Assembly: GCF_008477545.1 (NCBI RefSeq)
Contig: NZ_VORA01000001.1
Coordinates: 992,001-1,056,000, forward strand
From: Roseibium aestuarii
GTDB taxonomy: Bacteria; Pseudomonadota; Alphaproteobacteria; Rhizobiales; Stappiaceae
Direction of reading: 5' to 3'
Length of the DNA: 64,000 nt
Part shown: positions 43,732 through 53,144 of the stretch, in pieces
Numbering within the stretch: position 1 is the first letter of the stretch
How the letters are laid out: each line of letters starts with the position of its first letter
The notes under the pieces: model-generated
Told to the model about the DNA's origin: nothing
Databases searched by the model: none
Seen by the model: only the letters and a program-made list of their open reading frames with translations
Translations under genes and position numbers: made by a program

Positions 43732-44967
43732 TCAGGCCGCATCCGCCTTTCCGCCGCTCAGCAGCGCAAGGCGCGGCTTGCGGCGCGAGCGCGCCACGGT
43801 GAGATCCACATTCGTCACCACGTCGGTCCGGTCCCTGTGCGCCTGTCGCAGGCAGCCATGCGCGCCGTCCAGAGCCACCGCAGGGGAGGCGGAGGACCAG
43901 CTCCAGTAGACGCCGCAACCGGCCTGTACCTCGATCTGGCGCGCCGTGGCACCTTCGATCTCTGTGCTGAACCGCCGGCAGACGGAGCGGCCCAGCTCCT
44001 CCGCCCGGGACTTCGACAATTCGGGCACGAAAATCGCAAATTCGCGCTGCGACACCCGGGCGGCGAGCGCGCTGTCCGGGCTCTCCCTGCGGCAGACCTC
44101 GCCGATCAATCGCAGCAACGCCTGGGTGAGCGGCGGGCCGAAGCGCTGCTCGGCCTCGTCCAGCCCGCGCAGGCTGAAGAGAAGCAGGGCATGAGGCTGC
44201 TTGCAGGCGGCAAGGCGGGCCAGGATCGAGCGTGCTTCGCGTTCGAAGGCGCGGCGGTTGAGAAGGCCGGTCAGCCCGTCGCGCCAGGCGTCCGCCCGCG
44301 ACAGCAGCTGCTGGCGCTCGATGGCCATGGCGGGGATCAGGATCGTCGTCAGCACCATGCAGACCATGATGGTGATCATGTAGAGATTGATCGCGGGTGC
44401 CCGCACGAACTCCTGGATGGAAGCATAGCTGTTGCCCAGATGATGATGCAGGAAGAGCCCGTAGGCGGCGATCTCGAGCGCCATGGTGGCGATCAGCAGG
44501 GAACCGGTGAGCAGCCGCTCCCTGTTGTGGTACCAGATGATGGCAATCGCGAGCACCAGCCCGAGGCCCAGCGCTCCCTGCAGATAGATCATCCGCAGCA
44601 GCAGATTGTCCATGAACGCAGGCAACTGACACAGGCCAATCCAGCCGAGCATGGCTACCAGCGGCAGACCGAGCAGGCGAAGGTCGCGCCGGAAGAAGAG
44701 CATCAGTGCATTCGGCCGCAGGAAGTGTCCGGCGAGGATCATCGCATTCGCCGCGACAATGCTCAGGCCGTGCGAGATCTGCCCGCGCAGCCCCACGAGC
44801 AGGCATCCGCACCCCACCAGCGCGAGGGCCGCGGCCCACATCATGCAGCTGCCGCGCGTGGCGGCCGACAGACGGCGCATTCCCGCCGCGAAGGAGGTGA
44901 TGATCAGCGCACCGACGAGGTTCGAGATCGTCACGCTTGCAAACAGCGTTGCGGGGTCAAGAGGCAT
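43732..44967 (-). CDS. Membrane protein with degenerate GGDEF domain (first of a tandem pair)
   Basis: A 411-residue paralog of the protein encoded at 42455-43633. The N-terminal half has about six membrane helices ([41 protein letters not shown], and so on). The GGDEF-fold domain starts at [17 protein letters not shown], and the signature reads SQREF ([16 protein letters not shown]), lacking both glycines and the Asp. It should not make c-di-GMP. The two genes are in one direction with 98 bases between, pointing to tandem duplication followed by loss of catalysis in both. Divergent from ilvD. Confidence 0.85.
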   Translation of the reverse strand: MPLDPATLFASVTISNLVGALIITSFAAGMRRLSAATRGSCMMWAAALALVGCGCLLVGLRGQISHGLSIVAANAMILAGHFLRPNALMLFFRRDLRLLGLPLVAMLGWIGLCQLPAFMDNLLLRMIYLQGALGLGLVLAIAIIWYHNRERLLTGSLLIATMALEIAAYGLFLHHHLGNSYASIQEFVRAPAINLYMITIMVCMVLTTILIPAMAIERQQLLSRADAWRDGLTGLLNRRAFEREARSILARLAACKQPHALLLFSLRGLDEAEQRFGPPLTQALLRLIGEVCRRESPDSALAARVSQREFAIFVPELSKSRAEELGRSVCRRFSTEIEGATARQIEVQAGCGVYWSWSSASPAVALDGAHGCLRQAHRDRTDVVTNVDLTVARSRRKPRLALLSGGKADAA

Positions 44968-45314
44968 CGGGTCAGGGTCCAGCGGGAACAGCGGCAGATC
45001 AGCCTAAGGGGTTGCACGTAAACCGAGTCTTACGCCCTGTCATTATTTGCAGGTCTGCAAGTCGAGGCTCATCAGGCGTGGCGGTGTCGCGCCCGCGCCT
45101 CAACCGTACCGCGGCGTACTGTTTTCGCGGGAAGCGGCCTTCCGTTCCTCGTCAAAACCTGACACAACAGGGCCGAAGCAGGGGATCGCGCAGGAGAGGC
45201 CGGTCCCCGACCTCCGGCGTGTGCGGGCATAACTGTTTGCCGGTCATGTTCGGAGGGGATGACAAAGCAAGGCCAGAACGCCGGAAAACCGGCGAAGTCA
45301 AAGGGAAGAAGACC
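44968..45314. other. Divergent region between the GGDEF pair and ilvD
   Basis: This 347-base stretch must hold promoters in both directions. A tight hairpin, CGCCGG-AAAA-CCGGCG, lies at 45279-45294, 20 bases before the ilvD ATG, without a T run. I looked for a branched-chain-rich leader peptide and an attenuator and found neither. Confidence 0.5.
45279..45294 (+). promoter_or_regulatory. Hairpin in the ilvD leader
   Basis: A perfect six-base stem with an AAAA tetraloop, close enough to the AAGGGAAGAAG ribosome-binding site to influence ilvD translation. Role unproven. Confidence 0.35.
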
Positions 45315-47159
45315 ATGCCCCCGTATCGGTCAAGAACCTCCACCCACGGACGCAACATGGCGGGTGCGCGCGGCCTCTGGCGCGCCACCGGCATGAAGGA
45401 CGGTGATTTCGGCAAGCCGATCATCGCCATTGCCAACTCCTTCACCCAGTTCGTGCCGGGGCACGTGCACCTCAAGGACCTCGGCCAGCTGGTCGCCCGC
45501 GAAGTGGAAAAGGCCGGCGGCGTCGCCAAGGAATTCAACACCATCGCCGTGGATGACGGCATCGCCATGGGCCACGACGGCATGCTCTATTCGCTGCCCT
45601 CGCGCGAGGTCATCGCCGATGCGGTCGAATACATGGTCAATGGCCATTGCGCCGATGCGCTGGTCTGCATTTCCAACTGCGACAAGATCACGCCCGGCAT
45701 GCTCAATGCGGCCATGCGCCTGAACATTCCCGTCGTCTTCGTCTCCGGCGGCCCGATGGAAGCCGGCAAGGTTGTCTTCGAGAACGGCGTGACCAAGTCC
45801 GTCGACCTGGTGGACGCCATGGTTGCCGCCGCCGACGACCGGGTCTCCGATGCCGACGTCATGGCGCTGGAACAGAACGCCTGCCCGACCTGCGGCTCCT
45901 GCTCGGGCATGTTCACCGCCAACTCCATGAACTGCCTCACCGAGGCACTGGGCCTGGCGCTGCCGGGCAATGGCTCGACGCTCGCCACCCACGCCGACCG
46001 CGAGCGCCTCTTCGTGGAAGCCGGCCACCTGATCGTCGATCTCTGCAAGCGCTATTACGAGCAGGATGACGAGAGCGTCCTGCCGCGCAACATCGCGACC
46101 TTCGCCGCCTTCGAAAACGCCATGACCCTGGATATCTCCATGGGCGGCTCCACCAACACGGTGCTGCACCTGCTGGCGGCCTCCTACGAGGGCGAAGTCG
46201 GCTTCACCATGGAAGACATCGACCGCCTGTCCCGCAAGGTGCCCGTGCTGTGCAAGGTCGCGCCTGCGGTTGAGAACATCCACATGGAAGATGTGCACCG
46301 GGCGGGTGGCATCTTCGGCATCCTGGGCGAGCTGGACCGCGCCGGTCTGATCGACAGCACCGTGCCGACCATCCATTCCGCCTCCCTGAAGGAAGGGCTT
46401 TCCCGCTGGGATGTGACCCAGACCAACTCGGAGAGCGTTCACACCTTCTTCCGGGCAGCTCCCGGCGGCGTGCCGACCCAGGTCGCCTTCTCCCAGTCCC
46501 GCCGCTATGACGATCTGGACCTCGACCGGGCCAAGGGCGTCATCCGTGAGAAGGACCACGCCTATTCCAAGGATGGCGGCCTTGCCGTGCTCTTCGGCAA
46601 CATTGCGCTCGACGGCTGCATCGTGAAGACGGCCGGCGTGGACGACAGCATCCTCAAGTTCAACGGCCCGGCCCGCATCTTCGAAAGCCAGGACAGCGCG
46701 GTCTCCGCCATCCTGACCGGCAAGATCAAGGAAGGCGATGTGGTCCTGATCCGCTACGAGGGCCCGCGTGGCGGCCCCGGCATGCAGGAAATGCTCTATC
46801 CGACGAGCTATCTGAAATCCAAGGGCCTGGGCAAGGCCTGCGCGCTCATCACTGACGGCCGCTTCTCCGGTGGCTCCTCGGGCCTGTCCATCGGCCACAT
46901 TTCGCCGGAAGCCGCCGAAGGCGGGGCGATTGCCCTGGTCGAGGAAGGCGACATGATCGTCATCGACATCCCGAACCGGGTGATGAAGGTGGACCTGCCG
47001 GATGCGGTGCTCGCCGAGCGTCGCGCCGCCATGGAAGCCCGCGGTACGGAGGCCTGGAAGCCGACCGAAAAGCGCAGCCGCAAGATCTCGACCGCCCTGC
47101 GCGCCTACGCCGCCCTCACGACCTCCGCCTCCATGGGCGCGGTCCGCAAGCTGGACTGA
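45315..47159 (+). CDS. ilvD: Dihydroxy-acid dehydratase
   Basis: Dehydrates 2,3-dihydroxy-isovalerate and 2,3-dihydroxy-3-methylvalerate to the keto acids in valine, isoleucine and leucine synthesis; Fe-S enzyme in the cytoplasm. The cluster-binding cysteines are in [12 protein letters not shown] and [19 protein letters not shown]. Other family segments: [39 protein letters not shown] at the start and [28 protein letters not shown]. The 614-residue length fits. ATG 45315 with AAGGGAAGAAG upstream; a much longer open reading into the promoter region was rejected. A terminator follows 25 bases after the stop. Confidence 0.97.
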   Translation: MPPYRSRTSTHGRNMAGARGLWRATGMKDGDFGKPIIAIANSFTQFVPGHVHLKDLGQLVAREVEKAGGVAKEFNTIAVDDGIAMGHDGMLYSLPSREVIADAVEYMVNGHCADALVCISNCDKITPGMLNAAMRLNIPVVFVSGGPMEAGKVVFENGVTKSVDLVDAMVAAADDRVSDADVMALEQNACPTCGSCSGMFTANSMNCLTEALGLALPGNGSTLATHADRERLFVEAGHLIVDLCKRYYEQDDESVLPRNIATFAAFENAMTLDISMGGSTNTVLHLLAASYEGEVGFTMEDIDRLSRKVPVLCKVAPAVENIHMEDVHRAGGIFGILGELDRAGLIDSTVPTIHSASLKEGLSRWDVTQTNSESVHTFFRAAPGGVPTQVAFSQSRRYDDLDLDRAKGVIREKDHAYSKDGGLAVLFGNIALDGCIVKTAGVDDSILKFNGPARIFESQDSAVSAILTGKIKEGDVVLIRYEGPRGGPGMQEMLYPTSYLKSKGLGKACALITDGRFSGGSSGLSIGHISPEAAEGGAIALVEEGDMIVIDIPNRVMKVDLPDAVLAERRAAMEARGTEAWKPTEKRSRKISTALRAYAALTTSASMGAVRKLD

Positions 47160-47183
47160 TCCGGTCTTGCAACCTATCTGATG

Positions 47184-47212
47184 AAAGGCGGGTCGAGAGG
47201 CCCGCCTTTTTT
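47184..47212 (+). terminator. Intrinsic terminator of ilvD
   Basis: AAAGGCGGG pairs with CCCGCCTTT around an eight-base loop, then TTT; 25 bases after the stop. Confidence 0.9.
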
Positions 47213-47241
47213 CTGACCCCTGGCAGGAGGGCCGACAGGCA

Positions 47242-48312
47242 ATGGATTCCCTGACCCAATTCGTGCTCGGCGCGGCCGTCTCCACAGTTGTGCTGGGCCC
47301 GAAGATGGGGCCGCGCAAGGCTGCGATTCTCGGTGGCGTGCTCGGAACCCTGCCGGATCTCGACGTCTTCCTGCCCTTCGATGATCCGGTCGACAGCTTC
47401 GTCTACCATCGCGGCTGGACACACTCGCTCGTGATCCACGCCCTTGCAGCCCCGGTGATCGGGGAGGCCCTGGTCCGTCTTGTCCGGCCCTTGCGGACCG
47501 AGCGGGTGCGAACCTGGCTCGCGGTGTTCCTCTGTCTGTCGACCCACGCCCTGCTCGACGCCATGACCATCTACGGCACGCGCCTGTTCTGGCCGCTTTA
47601 TCCCGATCCGGTCGGCGCGGGATCGGTCTTCATCATCGATCCGCTCTATACGCTGCCGCTTCTGGGCGTGGTGCTCTGGAGCCTGAGCCGAAGGCACTGG
47701 TCGAAGGCCCTGGGCCGCGCGGTTTCCACAGCTCTGATCTTCTCCACCGGCTATCTTGCCCTCGGGCTCGGGCTGCAGGCCCACATCGAGGCGCGGGCAC
47801 GCGTCCTGTTCCGCGAGGCCGGGGTGGAGCCGGAAAAGGTCCTGGCCATTGCCGGTCCCTTCAACACGGTACTGTGGAAGGTGATCGCCCTGGAGAGCGA
47901 CACCTATCACAATCTCTACCTGTCCCTGCTGGACACGAAGACCCCGCCGCAGCTCTACAGCCATCCGCGCCGTTCCGACCTGGCCGCCTGCCTTGAGGGG
48001 ACGGAGCCTTACGAAAAGCTGGTCTGGTTCAGTCACGGCTTCCTGAAGGCGGAGGAGCGCGACGGCGCCGTGGTCGTCTCCGACCTGCGGATGGGCATGA
48101 CCCCGGACTATGTGTTCCGCTTCGCCCTGGCCGAGATCGAGGATGGCCGGGTGAACCCTGTCGAGCCCCGCCGCGCAGCTGGCACCCGGGTCATGGCCGA
48201 GGGAGACGGCGACTGGCTCGTCTCCCGCCTGCTCGGCCGCGCGGTCGCCCGGCCTGCCGAGCCCGGGCCAGAGGTCCCCACCGAGAAGGCACCCTTGCGC
48301 TGCCCGAGCTAG
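47242..48312 (+). CDS. YdjM-family membrane-bound metal-dependent hydrolase (predicted)
   Basis: A 356-residue inner-membrane protein of the YdjM/DUF457 family. The start MDSLTQFVLGAAVSTVVLGPKMG, then GGVLGTLPDLDVFLPF and YHRGWTHSLVIHAL, carry the conserved Asp and the HRGxTHS motif thought to bind metal. About four helices occupy residues 60-180, followed by a soluble domain of about 150 residues (DTYHNLYLSLLDTKTPP ...). Enzymatic activity has not been shown for the family as far as I know. It begins 30 bases after the ilvD terminator. Its stop overlaps the stop of the convergent AraC gene by four bases (CTAG). Confidence 0.88.
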   Translation: MDSLTQFVLGAAVSTVVLGPKMGPRKAAILGGVLGTLPDLDVFLPFDDPVDSFVYHRGWTHSLVIHALAAPVIGEALVRLVRPLRTERVRTWLAVFLCLSTHALLDAMTIYGTRLFWPLYPDPVGAGSVFIIDPLYTLPLLGVVLWSLSRRHWSKALGRAVSTALIFSTGYLALGLGLQAHIEARARVLFREAGVEPEKVLAIAGPFNTVLWKVIALESDTYHNLYLSLLDTKTPPQLYSHPRRSDLAACLEGTEPYEKLVWFSHGFLKAEERDGAVVVSDLRMGMTPDYVFRFALAEIEDGRVNPVEPRRAAGTRVMAEGDGDWLVSRLLGRAVARPAEPGPEVPTEKAPLRCPS

Positions 48313-49433
48313 GCCTCCGCGGGCGCCCCGGTTTCGTCTGACGTCTCCAGCCACTGCGAGGGCGCGCAGCCCTTCACCCGCAGGAACTCCCGGTTGAAGT
48401 TCGACTTGGTGTTGAAGCCGCTGGCGTAAATCGCGGACGTGATGGGCATTCCAGCGCGCATCAACCCGCAGGCATGTTCGATCCGGTGGGCGTTGATGAA
48501 GCGGGAGACGTTCTCACCCGTCGCGCGGTTGATGGCCGCCGAGAGCTGCTTCTCCGGCAAGGACAGCCGCCGCGCCATCTGCCTCAGGGACAGGTTCGGA
48601 TCGAGATAGGGTGCTGCCTGCTCCATCAGGGTCCGCACCCTTGCCATGATAGGCGCGTCGTTCCCGGCCACATCCGCTGGAATGGTCTGCGGAGCCTCTG
48701 ATCCGGACATCTGGTCGTGGCGAGCCGGAGGAGCGGCACCGAGGGGCCGGTCTCCCGGTGGGTCTTTTGAATGCTCATCTGAACGCTCTTCCATCCGGTC
48801 CTCAGGATCCGTGGGCCGGCCCTTCAGCACCTCCGACAGGTTCAGCAATCCGATCAGCAGCAGGAACAGGCTGGCGTAGAGGGAGACGAGCCACGGGCGC
48901 AACCAGCCTTGACCGGTCAGGAACAGGACCGTGATCATCAGATCGCTCGCCGCCGACGAGATCAGGGCGATGGCCATCCACCGCCAGAGGAGGAGCGCCC
49001 GGTTGTCATTGTCGAGCCGGACGAGCGGCAACCCGTCGGCGCCCGCCTGCAGCCGGCTCAGGAGCAGCAATCCGTAACCTGCAAAGCCGACGACCAGAAC
49101 CACGTCGAGCAGCTCGCTCTCGAGAAGGGTGCAGATCGCGGCCGCAAGCGGTGCCAGCGCATGGAGCGCGTCGGGCAGGACCTTCAGCGGGCGTACCGCC
49201 GTGCTCAGGAAGGTCAGGTAGGTCAGGACGGGAATGACCATCGCGGTGACAGGCTGGAGCGGCGCCACCACCGAGAGACCGTAATACTGGTTGAGCGAGA
49301 TCAGCAGGGACTGGCCGGCGCAGAGCGCAATGAGCCCCAGCACCATTTTCGGCGTTTCGCCTTCCAGCGCTGCCCGCAGGCCCAGAAAGGTCAGGATCAG
49401 GGCGGAGATGAGCGGGATCGGTAAAGCGAGCAT
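48309..49433 (-). CDS. Membrane-anchored AraC-family regulator
   Basis: A 374-residue protein with an integral-membrane sensor of about six or seven helices (residues about 1-205) joined by a charged, disordered linker (about 206-262) to an AraC-type DNA-binding domain (about 265-370: DPNLSLRQMARRLSLPEKQLSAAINRATGENVSRFINAHRIEHACGLM ... ITSAIYASGFNTKSNFNREFLRVKGCAPSQW). Such regulators read envelope signals and bind DNA while in the membrane. It is divergent from an exported alpha/beta hydrolase gene over 190 bases containing a pair of 16-base direct repeats, a typical AraC-site layout; the hydrolase is the probable target. Confidence 0.9.
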   Translation of the reverse strand: MLALPIPLISALILTFLGLRAALEGETPKMVLGLIALCAGQSLLISLNQYYGLSVVAPLQPVTAMVIPVLTYLTFLSTAVRPLKVLPDALHALAPLAAAICTLLESELLDVVLVVGFAGYGLLLLSRLQAGADGLPLVRLDNDNRALLLWRWMAIALISSAASDLMITVLFLTGQGWLRPWLVSLYASLFLLLIGLLNLSEVLKGRPTDPEDRMEERSDEHSKDPPGDRPLGAAPPARHDQMSGSEAPQTIPADVAGNDAPIMARVRTLMEQAAPYLDPNLSLRQMARRLSLPEKQLSAAINRATGENVSRFINAHRIEHACGLMRAGMPITSAIYASGFNTKSNFNREFLRVKGCAPSQWLETSDETGAPAEA

Positions 49434-49526
49434 CTAGCCTTCCCATTGTCGGAGCCAGGGTCAGGGGCGGGGGGCACTGTCAGGTGAGGACGGGCAGGGG
49501 CGGTATTGCCACGCAGGACGTGTCGG

Positions 49527-49564
49527 AACCGGATCGAGGACGTCCTGAAACCGGTTCGAGGACG
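49527..49564. promoter_or_regulatory. Tandem direct repeats, candidate AraC binding sites
   Basis: AACCGGATCGAGGACG (49527-49542) and AACCGGTTCGAGGACG (49549-49564) differ at one base and are spaced 22 bases start to start, about two helical turns. Direct repeats on one DNA face in a divergent intergenic region are what AraC/XylS dimers recognise. They lie 60-97 bases upstream of the hydrolase start. Confidence 0.65.
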
Positions 49565-49623
49565 CGCCAGGGCCTCCCGTCCCACCATTGTTCAGGCCGT
49601 GACTGACCACAAGAGGCACTGAC

Positions 49624-50721
49624 ATGACATTCCTCAGACTTTCCTCCCTTACCGGCTCCTGGGACAAGATGAAGCCCCTGATCCTGTGTGCAGGGCTTGC
49701 TGCCCTGACCCTTGCCCACTCCATGACCCGAAGCGAGGGCGGCGAGTTGCCGGGCTATGACCGCTTCGACATTGCCAGCCCCCACCGCAGCCAGCTCTTG
49801 TCGAGCTCGCTCTGGTATCCCGCCGGATCGCGGACCTATGCGGTTCCGGTCGGCGACAATCCGCTGTTTGAGGGAACCCGGGCCCTCATGGGGCCGAGTG
49901 TTGCCGAAGGCACCTTTCCGCTCATTGTCCTCTCCCACGGGTCGGGCGGAAACATGGATGGCCTCGGCTGGCTCTCCTCCGCCCTTGCCCTGAAAGGCGC
50001 GATCGTGCTGGCGGTGAACCATCCGGGCAGCACGTCGGGCGACAGCTCGCCGCGCCGCTCAGCCCGGCTTGCCGACCGGGTGAGAGACCTTTCCGCCGCC
50101 CTTGACCTGGTCCTGGCAGACCGGGAGTTCGGGCCGAGGATCGATCGCTCGCGGATCTATTCGCTCGGGTTCTCGCTGGGCGGTGGCACCGCGCTCCAGA
50201 GCATCGGCCTTCAGGTTTCCGCCAGTGAGATCGGCAGCTTCTGCAAGGCAAGGCCCGGCTCGCCGGGCTGTGACTTCTATGGCAAGGGAGGCGTGGACTT
50301 CTCGAAGGTCGACAAGACGCTCAGCGACGACAACTATGGCGACGAGCGCTTCGCGGGCACCATCGCGGTGGATCCGGCTTGGCCCTTTGCTTTCACGTCC
50401 GAAAGCATCGCCCGCACGCGCAAGCCGGTGCTTCTGATCAATCTTGGCACCCAGGACACCCTGCCAGAGATGGTCAACGTGGGCGTGAGGGGCAGTGCGC
50501 TCGCCACCCGTCTGCCGGAGGCCACCCACGTGGAAATTGCCCCGGCCGAGCACTTTTCCTTCCTCGCCCTGTGCAAGGACAAGGCCCGCGCCATTCTTGA
50601 GGAAGAGGGCGAGGATCCGATCTGCGACGATCCGCAAGGGGCGGACCGGGCCGACATTCACCGCCGGGTCATCGAAGCTGTCTCGGATTTCGTGAAGCTG
50701 GGCGTGCGCCCGAAGAGCTGA
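49624..50721 (+). CDS. Exported alpha/beta hydrolase (dienelactone-hydrolase / acetylhydrolase-like)
   Basis: A 365-residue secreted hydrolase. The hydrophobic MKPLILCAGLAALTLAHS near the N-terminus (residues 16-33) is a signal peptide; ATG 49624 has AGAGG upstream, and ATG 49669 is the alternative start. The fold is shown by PLIVLSHGSGGNMDG (oxyanion HGSGG), YSLGFSLGGGTAL (nucleophile S184), the acid after VLLINLGTQDTLPE, and His in EIAPAEHFSFLAL. Closest in layout to proteins annotated as predicted dienelactone hydrolases or PAF-acetylhydrolase-like. Cysteines CKARPGSPGC could form a disulfide. Likely controlled by the divergent membrane AraC regulator. Confidence 0.88.
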   Translation: MTFLRLSSLTGSWDKMKPLILCAGLAALTLAHSMTRSEGGELPGYDRFDIASPHRSQLLSSSLWYPAGSRTYAVPVGDNPLFEGTRALMGPSVAEGTFPLIVLSHGSGGNMDGLGWLSSALALKGAIVLAVNHPGSTSGDSSPRRSARLADRVRDLSAALDLVLADREFGPRIDRSRIYSLGFSLGGGTALQSIGLQVSASEIGSFCKARPGSPGCDFYGKGGVDFSKVDKTLSDDNYGDERFAGTIAVDPAWPFAFTSESIARTRKPVLLINLGTQDTLPEMVNVGVRGSALATRLPEATHVEIAPAEHFSFLALCKDKARAILEEEGEDPICDDPQGADRADIHRRVIEAVSDFVKLGVRPKS

Positions 50722-50911
50722 CCCGGCAGGGTTCAAGGACCAACGCAGGCAGGAGCTCCGGGACACTCTCCCGGGGCTCTTTCCGTGTCCAGTGTCCGTG
50801 CGCCGGCTTCACGCTGCGCGCCGCGATCGCCTAGAACGCTTGTCTCCCGCGGTGCTTCTTGGCATGAAGGTGCACAGTGCCGCAGCCGATCCAGACACAA
50901 GGAAGATCCCC

Positions 50912-51553
50912 TTGCACATCGAGACCAAGACCGTCGGTGACCTGTCGATCCTCTATGTGATGGCGGTGGACGCGGAATATCAGGAGCATCTGCGGGCGCT
51001 GATCTCGCCGCTCATGACCGGGATCGGCCCGGTTGAAGCCGGCGTCGTGCTCTCCTCCGCCCTGACCCGTCTGGAACATGCCGGCCGCAAGCCGGATCTG
51101 GTGGTCTCGCTCGGCTCCGCCGGCTCCGCCACCCTGGAACAGACCCATGTCTATCAGGCAAGCTCCCTGAGCTACCGCGACATGGATGCCTCACCGCTCG
51201 GCTTTGCCAAGGGTCAGACGCCCCTGATCGACCTTCCCATCGTTGTGCCCATGCCCCTCCGTGTGCCCGGCATCGCGGAAGCGCGTCTGTCGACCGGGGC
51301 CAACATCGTCTCTGGGGCTGCCTATGACGCGATCGACGCGGACATGGTGGACATGGAGAGCTTTGCCGTCCTGCGGGCCTGCATGCTGCACGGGGTGCCA
51401 CTTATCGGCCTGCGCGGCATTTCCGATGGCAAGGAAGAGTTGAAGCACGTGGGCAACTGGACCGAATATCTCCACGTGGTGGACGAGAACCTGGCAGAGG
51501 CCGTGCGCCTGCTGGAGGCGGCCGCCGCCGACCGGCTCCTGATCGGTCTGTAG
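50912..51553 (+). CDS. mtnN: 5'-methylthioadenosine/S-adenosylhomocysteine nucleosidase
   Basis: Splits MTA and SAH to adenine and a thioribose product, clearing by-products of polyamine synthesis and methylation. Family marks: ILYVMAVDAEYQEHLRALISPLMTGIGPVEAGVVLSSAL, VSLGSAGSATLEQTHVYQASSLSYRDMDASPLGF, VDMESFAVLRACMLHGVPLIGLRGISDGKEEL with the catalytic Glu and Asp regions. I prefer TTG 50912, seven bases after AAGGAAG, giving 213 residues; ATG 50864 is possible but lacks a ribosome-binding site and adds residues not seen in relatives. Stand-alone gene. Confidence 0.88.
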   Translation: MHIETKTVGDLSILYVMAVDAEYQEHLRALISPLMTGIGPVEAGVVLSSALTRLEHAGRKPDLVVSLGSAGSATLEQTHVYQASSLSYRDMDASPLGFAKGQTPLIDLPIVVPMPLRVPGIAEARLSTGANIVSGAAYDAIDADMVDMESFAVLRACMLHGVPLIGLRGISDGKEELKHVGNWTEYLHVVDENLAEAVRLLEAAAADRLLIGL

Positions 51554-51601
51554 GCCGGGACGGCCCGCGCCGGAGCCTGACTCTGGGCCTGAGCCTGAGC
51601 G

Positions 51602-51635
51602 AAAAAAGGCCCCCTCGCGCCTGGGCGGAGGGGGC
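51602..51635 (-). terminator. Intrinsic terminator of the small exported protein gene
   Basis: On the minus strand GCCCCCTC pairs with GAGGGGGC around an 11-base loop and is followed by a C and six T. It is 38 bases after the stop at 51674. Confidence 0.88.
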
Positions 51636-51673
51636 AATCCGACATCAGTTGATTGGCAGTGAGGCAGTCCGGG

Positions 51674-51901
51674 TCACATCGGCTTCTTGACCGTGGTGAC
51701 GGAATGGGTGGCCATGCCACCGATCTTGCCGCAGTCTTCGGCAGAGGCGGCCAGCACGGTCACATCCTGCACCTTGCAGAGCACGCCGGCCTCCATGTCA
51801 TCGGTGCCCATGAACAGGGGCGTGAGCGGAAAGGCGGTCGCTGCGGTCGCGATCAGGGCGGCGCAGGCGGTCAGGGAAGCGGTCTTCAAAATCGTCTTCA
51901 T
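51674..51901 (-). CDS. Small exported protein, unknown function
   Basis: A 75-residue protein with a clean signal peptide (MKTILKTASLTACAALIATAATAFP, cleavage after ATA), leaving about 52 residues. The mature part has two cysteines (VLCKVQDVT and EDCGKIGGM) that may pair. I do not recognise the family. The GGAAGGACATGAG context gives ATG 51901 a good ribosome-binding site, and a strong terminator follows, so the gene looks real despite its size. It is 163 bases downstream of the caspase-like gene in the same direction; whether they share a transcript is unclear. Confidence 0.7.
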   Translation of the reverse strand: MKTILKTASLTACAALIATAATAFPLTPLFMGTDDMEAGVLCKVQDVTVLAASAEDCGKIGGMATHSVTTVKKPM

Positions 51902-52064
51902 CTCATGTCCTTCCAGTAAGCTCAGGGTTTCAAATGCGGGATGTCCTCAGGCGATATGCCGGTCGCCGGTCCGGGGTCTTGGCGTGGGGCAGGCTGGCAG
52001 GGGCCTGCGTCGCCAATGGGGGTGAGGCGCGGGCGAACCCGGCCTGATGGTGGGGGCGTGGCGC

Positions 52065-52967
52065 TCATCGGAGCACCATCGCGGAAAGCAGCTTGTCCGG
52101 ATCCGCAAGCACCGGCTCCTGATAGCATCCGGTCGGATCCAGCCCGTCCTTCCGGCTCGTGGCGCGCAGGGCATCGCAAAGGGGCCGGGCCTCCGCGACC
52201 GTGCGCTCTGCGGCAAGCGTCACCGCATCGCGAAGGGTGCCCTTGTCGGCTTTTGTGCCGAGCGCCTCGACAAGTTCCTTGCTGAAGAGCGGAAGGCTCC
52301 TGTCGGCGGTGGTGTTGGCAAATTGCGTTGCCTTGGCCGAGGTCACGACCGCGTCCGGCCGCTCCGGATCATCGGCCGGGTGGCTGGCCAGGAAGAGCGG
52401 GGTCAGAGCAGCGGATTCGCAGGCATCAAGGATGAGGACCACCTCGCCGGCGGGCAGGTCATGAACCATTGCGGCAAAGTCGCTGGCACGGATCCACAGG
52501 TCCTCTGCGATGGCAAAGGCCATGACCGCCGGCTTCTCGACGCTCCACAGCACCATCACGTCATTGTCCGGTCCCGCAGGGCGTGACGGATCGAGGGCGC
52601 CCGCATGAAGCGTGGCATAGATCACCAGCCGGTCGGCAGGCGTCAGGGTGGCCCTCAGCTGTGCCATGACCCGCACCAGCCCCTCGGTGGTGGCCGAGGC
52701 GTTGATCAGCAGGGTCTGGTCGGACGGGTCGATGGAAAGACGGTGTCCCAGCGCATCGGCGATCTGGTGCACGGCGGTCTCGCAGGCCGATGTGGGCATC
52801 GGCTTCCAGGGCGGGCAGATCCCGATGCCGAGAAAATGGGTCGACTGGATGGTCGCGCTTGCGGCACGCGCCGGATTGGAGGGCGCGTCCTGCGAGGCGG
52901 CAAGAGCGGCAGGTCCGGAAAAGGCTGCGCTCAGAAGCGTGGGAATAAGTATAGTAAGAAATCGCAA
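52065..52967 (-). CDS. Exported caspase-like (peptidase C14-type) protein
   Basis: A 300-residue protein with a signal peptide (MRFLTILIPTLLSAAFSGPAALAA). The mature part has the strand-plus-His LVIYATLHAG (H121) and the strand-plus-Cys VVLILDACESAALTP (C183), spaced and flanked like the His-Cys dyad of bacterial caspase homologs, where the motifs usually read SGHG and DxCxSG. So it is probably a caspase-fold protein; peptidase activity is plausible, as both catalytic residues remain. No accessory domain. The start is TTG 52967, with AGGATGAAG upstream. Function in the envelope is unknown. Confidence 0.72.
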   Translation of the reverse strand: MRFLTILIPTLLSAAFSGPAALAASQDAPSNPARAASATIQSTHFLGIGICPPWKPMPTSACETAVHQIADALGHRLSIDPSDQTLLINASATTEGLVRVMAQLRATLTPADRLVIYATLHAGALDPSRPAGPDNDVMVLWSVEKPAVMAFAIAEDLWIRASDFAAMVHDLPAGEVVLILDACESAALTPLFLASHPADDPERPDAVVTSAKATQFANTTADRSLPLFSKELVEALGTKADKGTLRDAVTLAAERTVAEARPLCDALRATSRKDGLDPTGCYQEPVLADPDKLLSAMVLR

Positions 52968-53040
52968 GGCGCTTCATCCTGAATACGGCACGTCTTGTTC
53001 GTGCAAGGCAAAGTCGTATCAGGTGCGCGTGAAACTACGT

Positions 53041-53087
53041 ATAATAGTCCTGGGAAACTTTTCCTTTTGCTGGAGAGTTTTTGTCAA
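53041..53087 (-). promoter_or_regulatory. A+T-rich putative promoter of the caspase-like gene
   Basis: In an A+T-rich patch upstream of the TTG start, the minus strand reads TATTAT (53041-53046), a good -10 match, but without a matching -35 at the right distance; TTGACA occurs 35 bases further upstream (53082-53087). Two short dyads, GAGTT-N6-AACTC and GGAAA-N2-TTTCC, lie between. Tentative. Confidence 0.3.
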
Positions 53088-53144
53088 CTCTTACCTTGCG
53101 TAAAATTGGCCTCGTTTAAATTCGGATATCACCCGTGCCGAAGG

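Noticed and set aside
44937-45314. N-terminal extension of IlvD by about 126 codons
   Set aside because: IlvD proteins start at the RSRTSTHG region; the extension overlaps the start of the divergent GGDEF gene.
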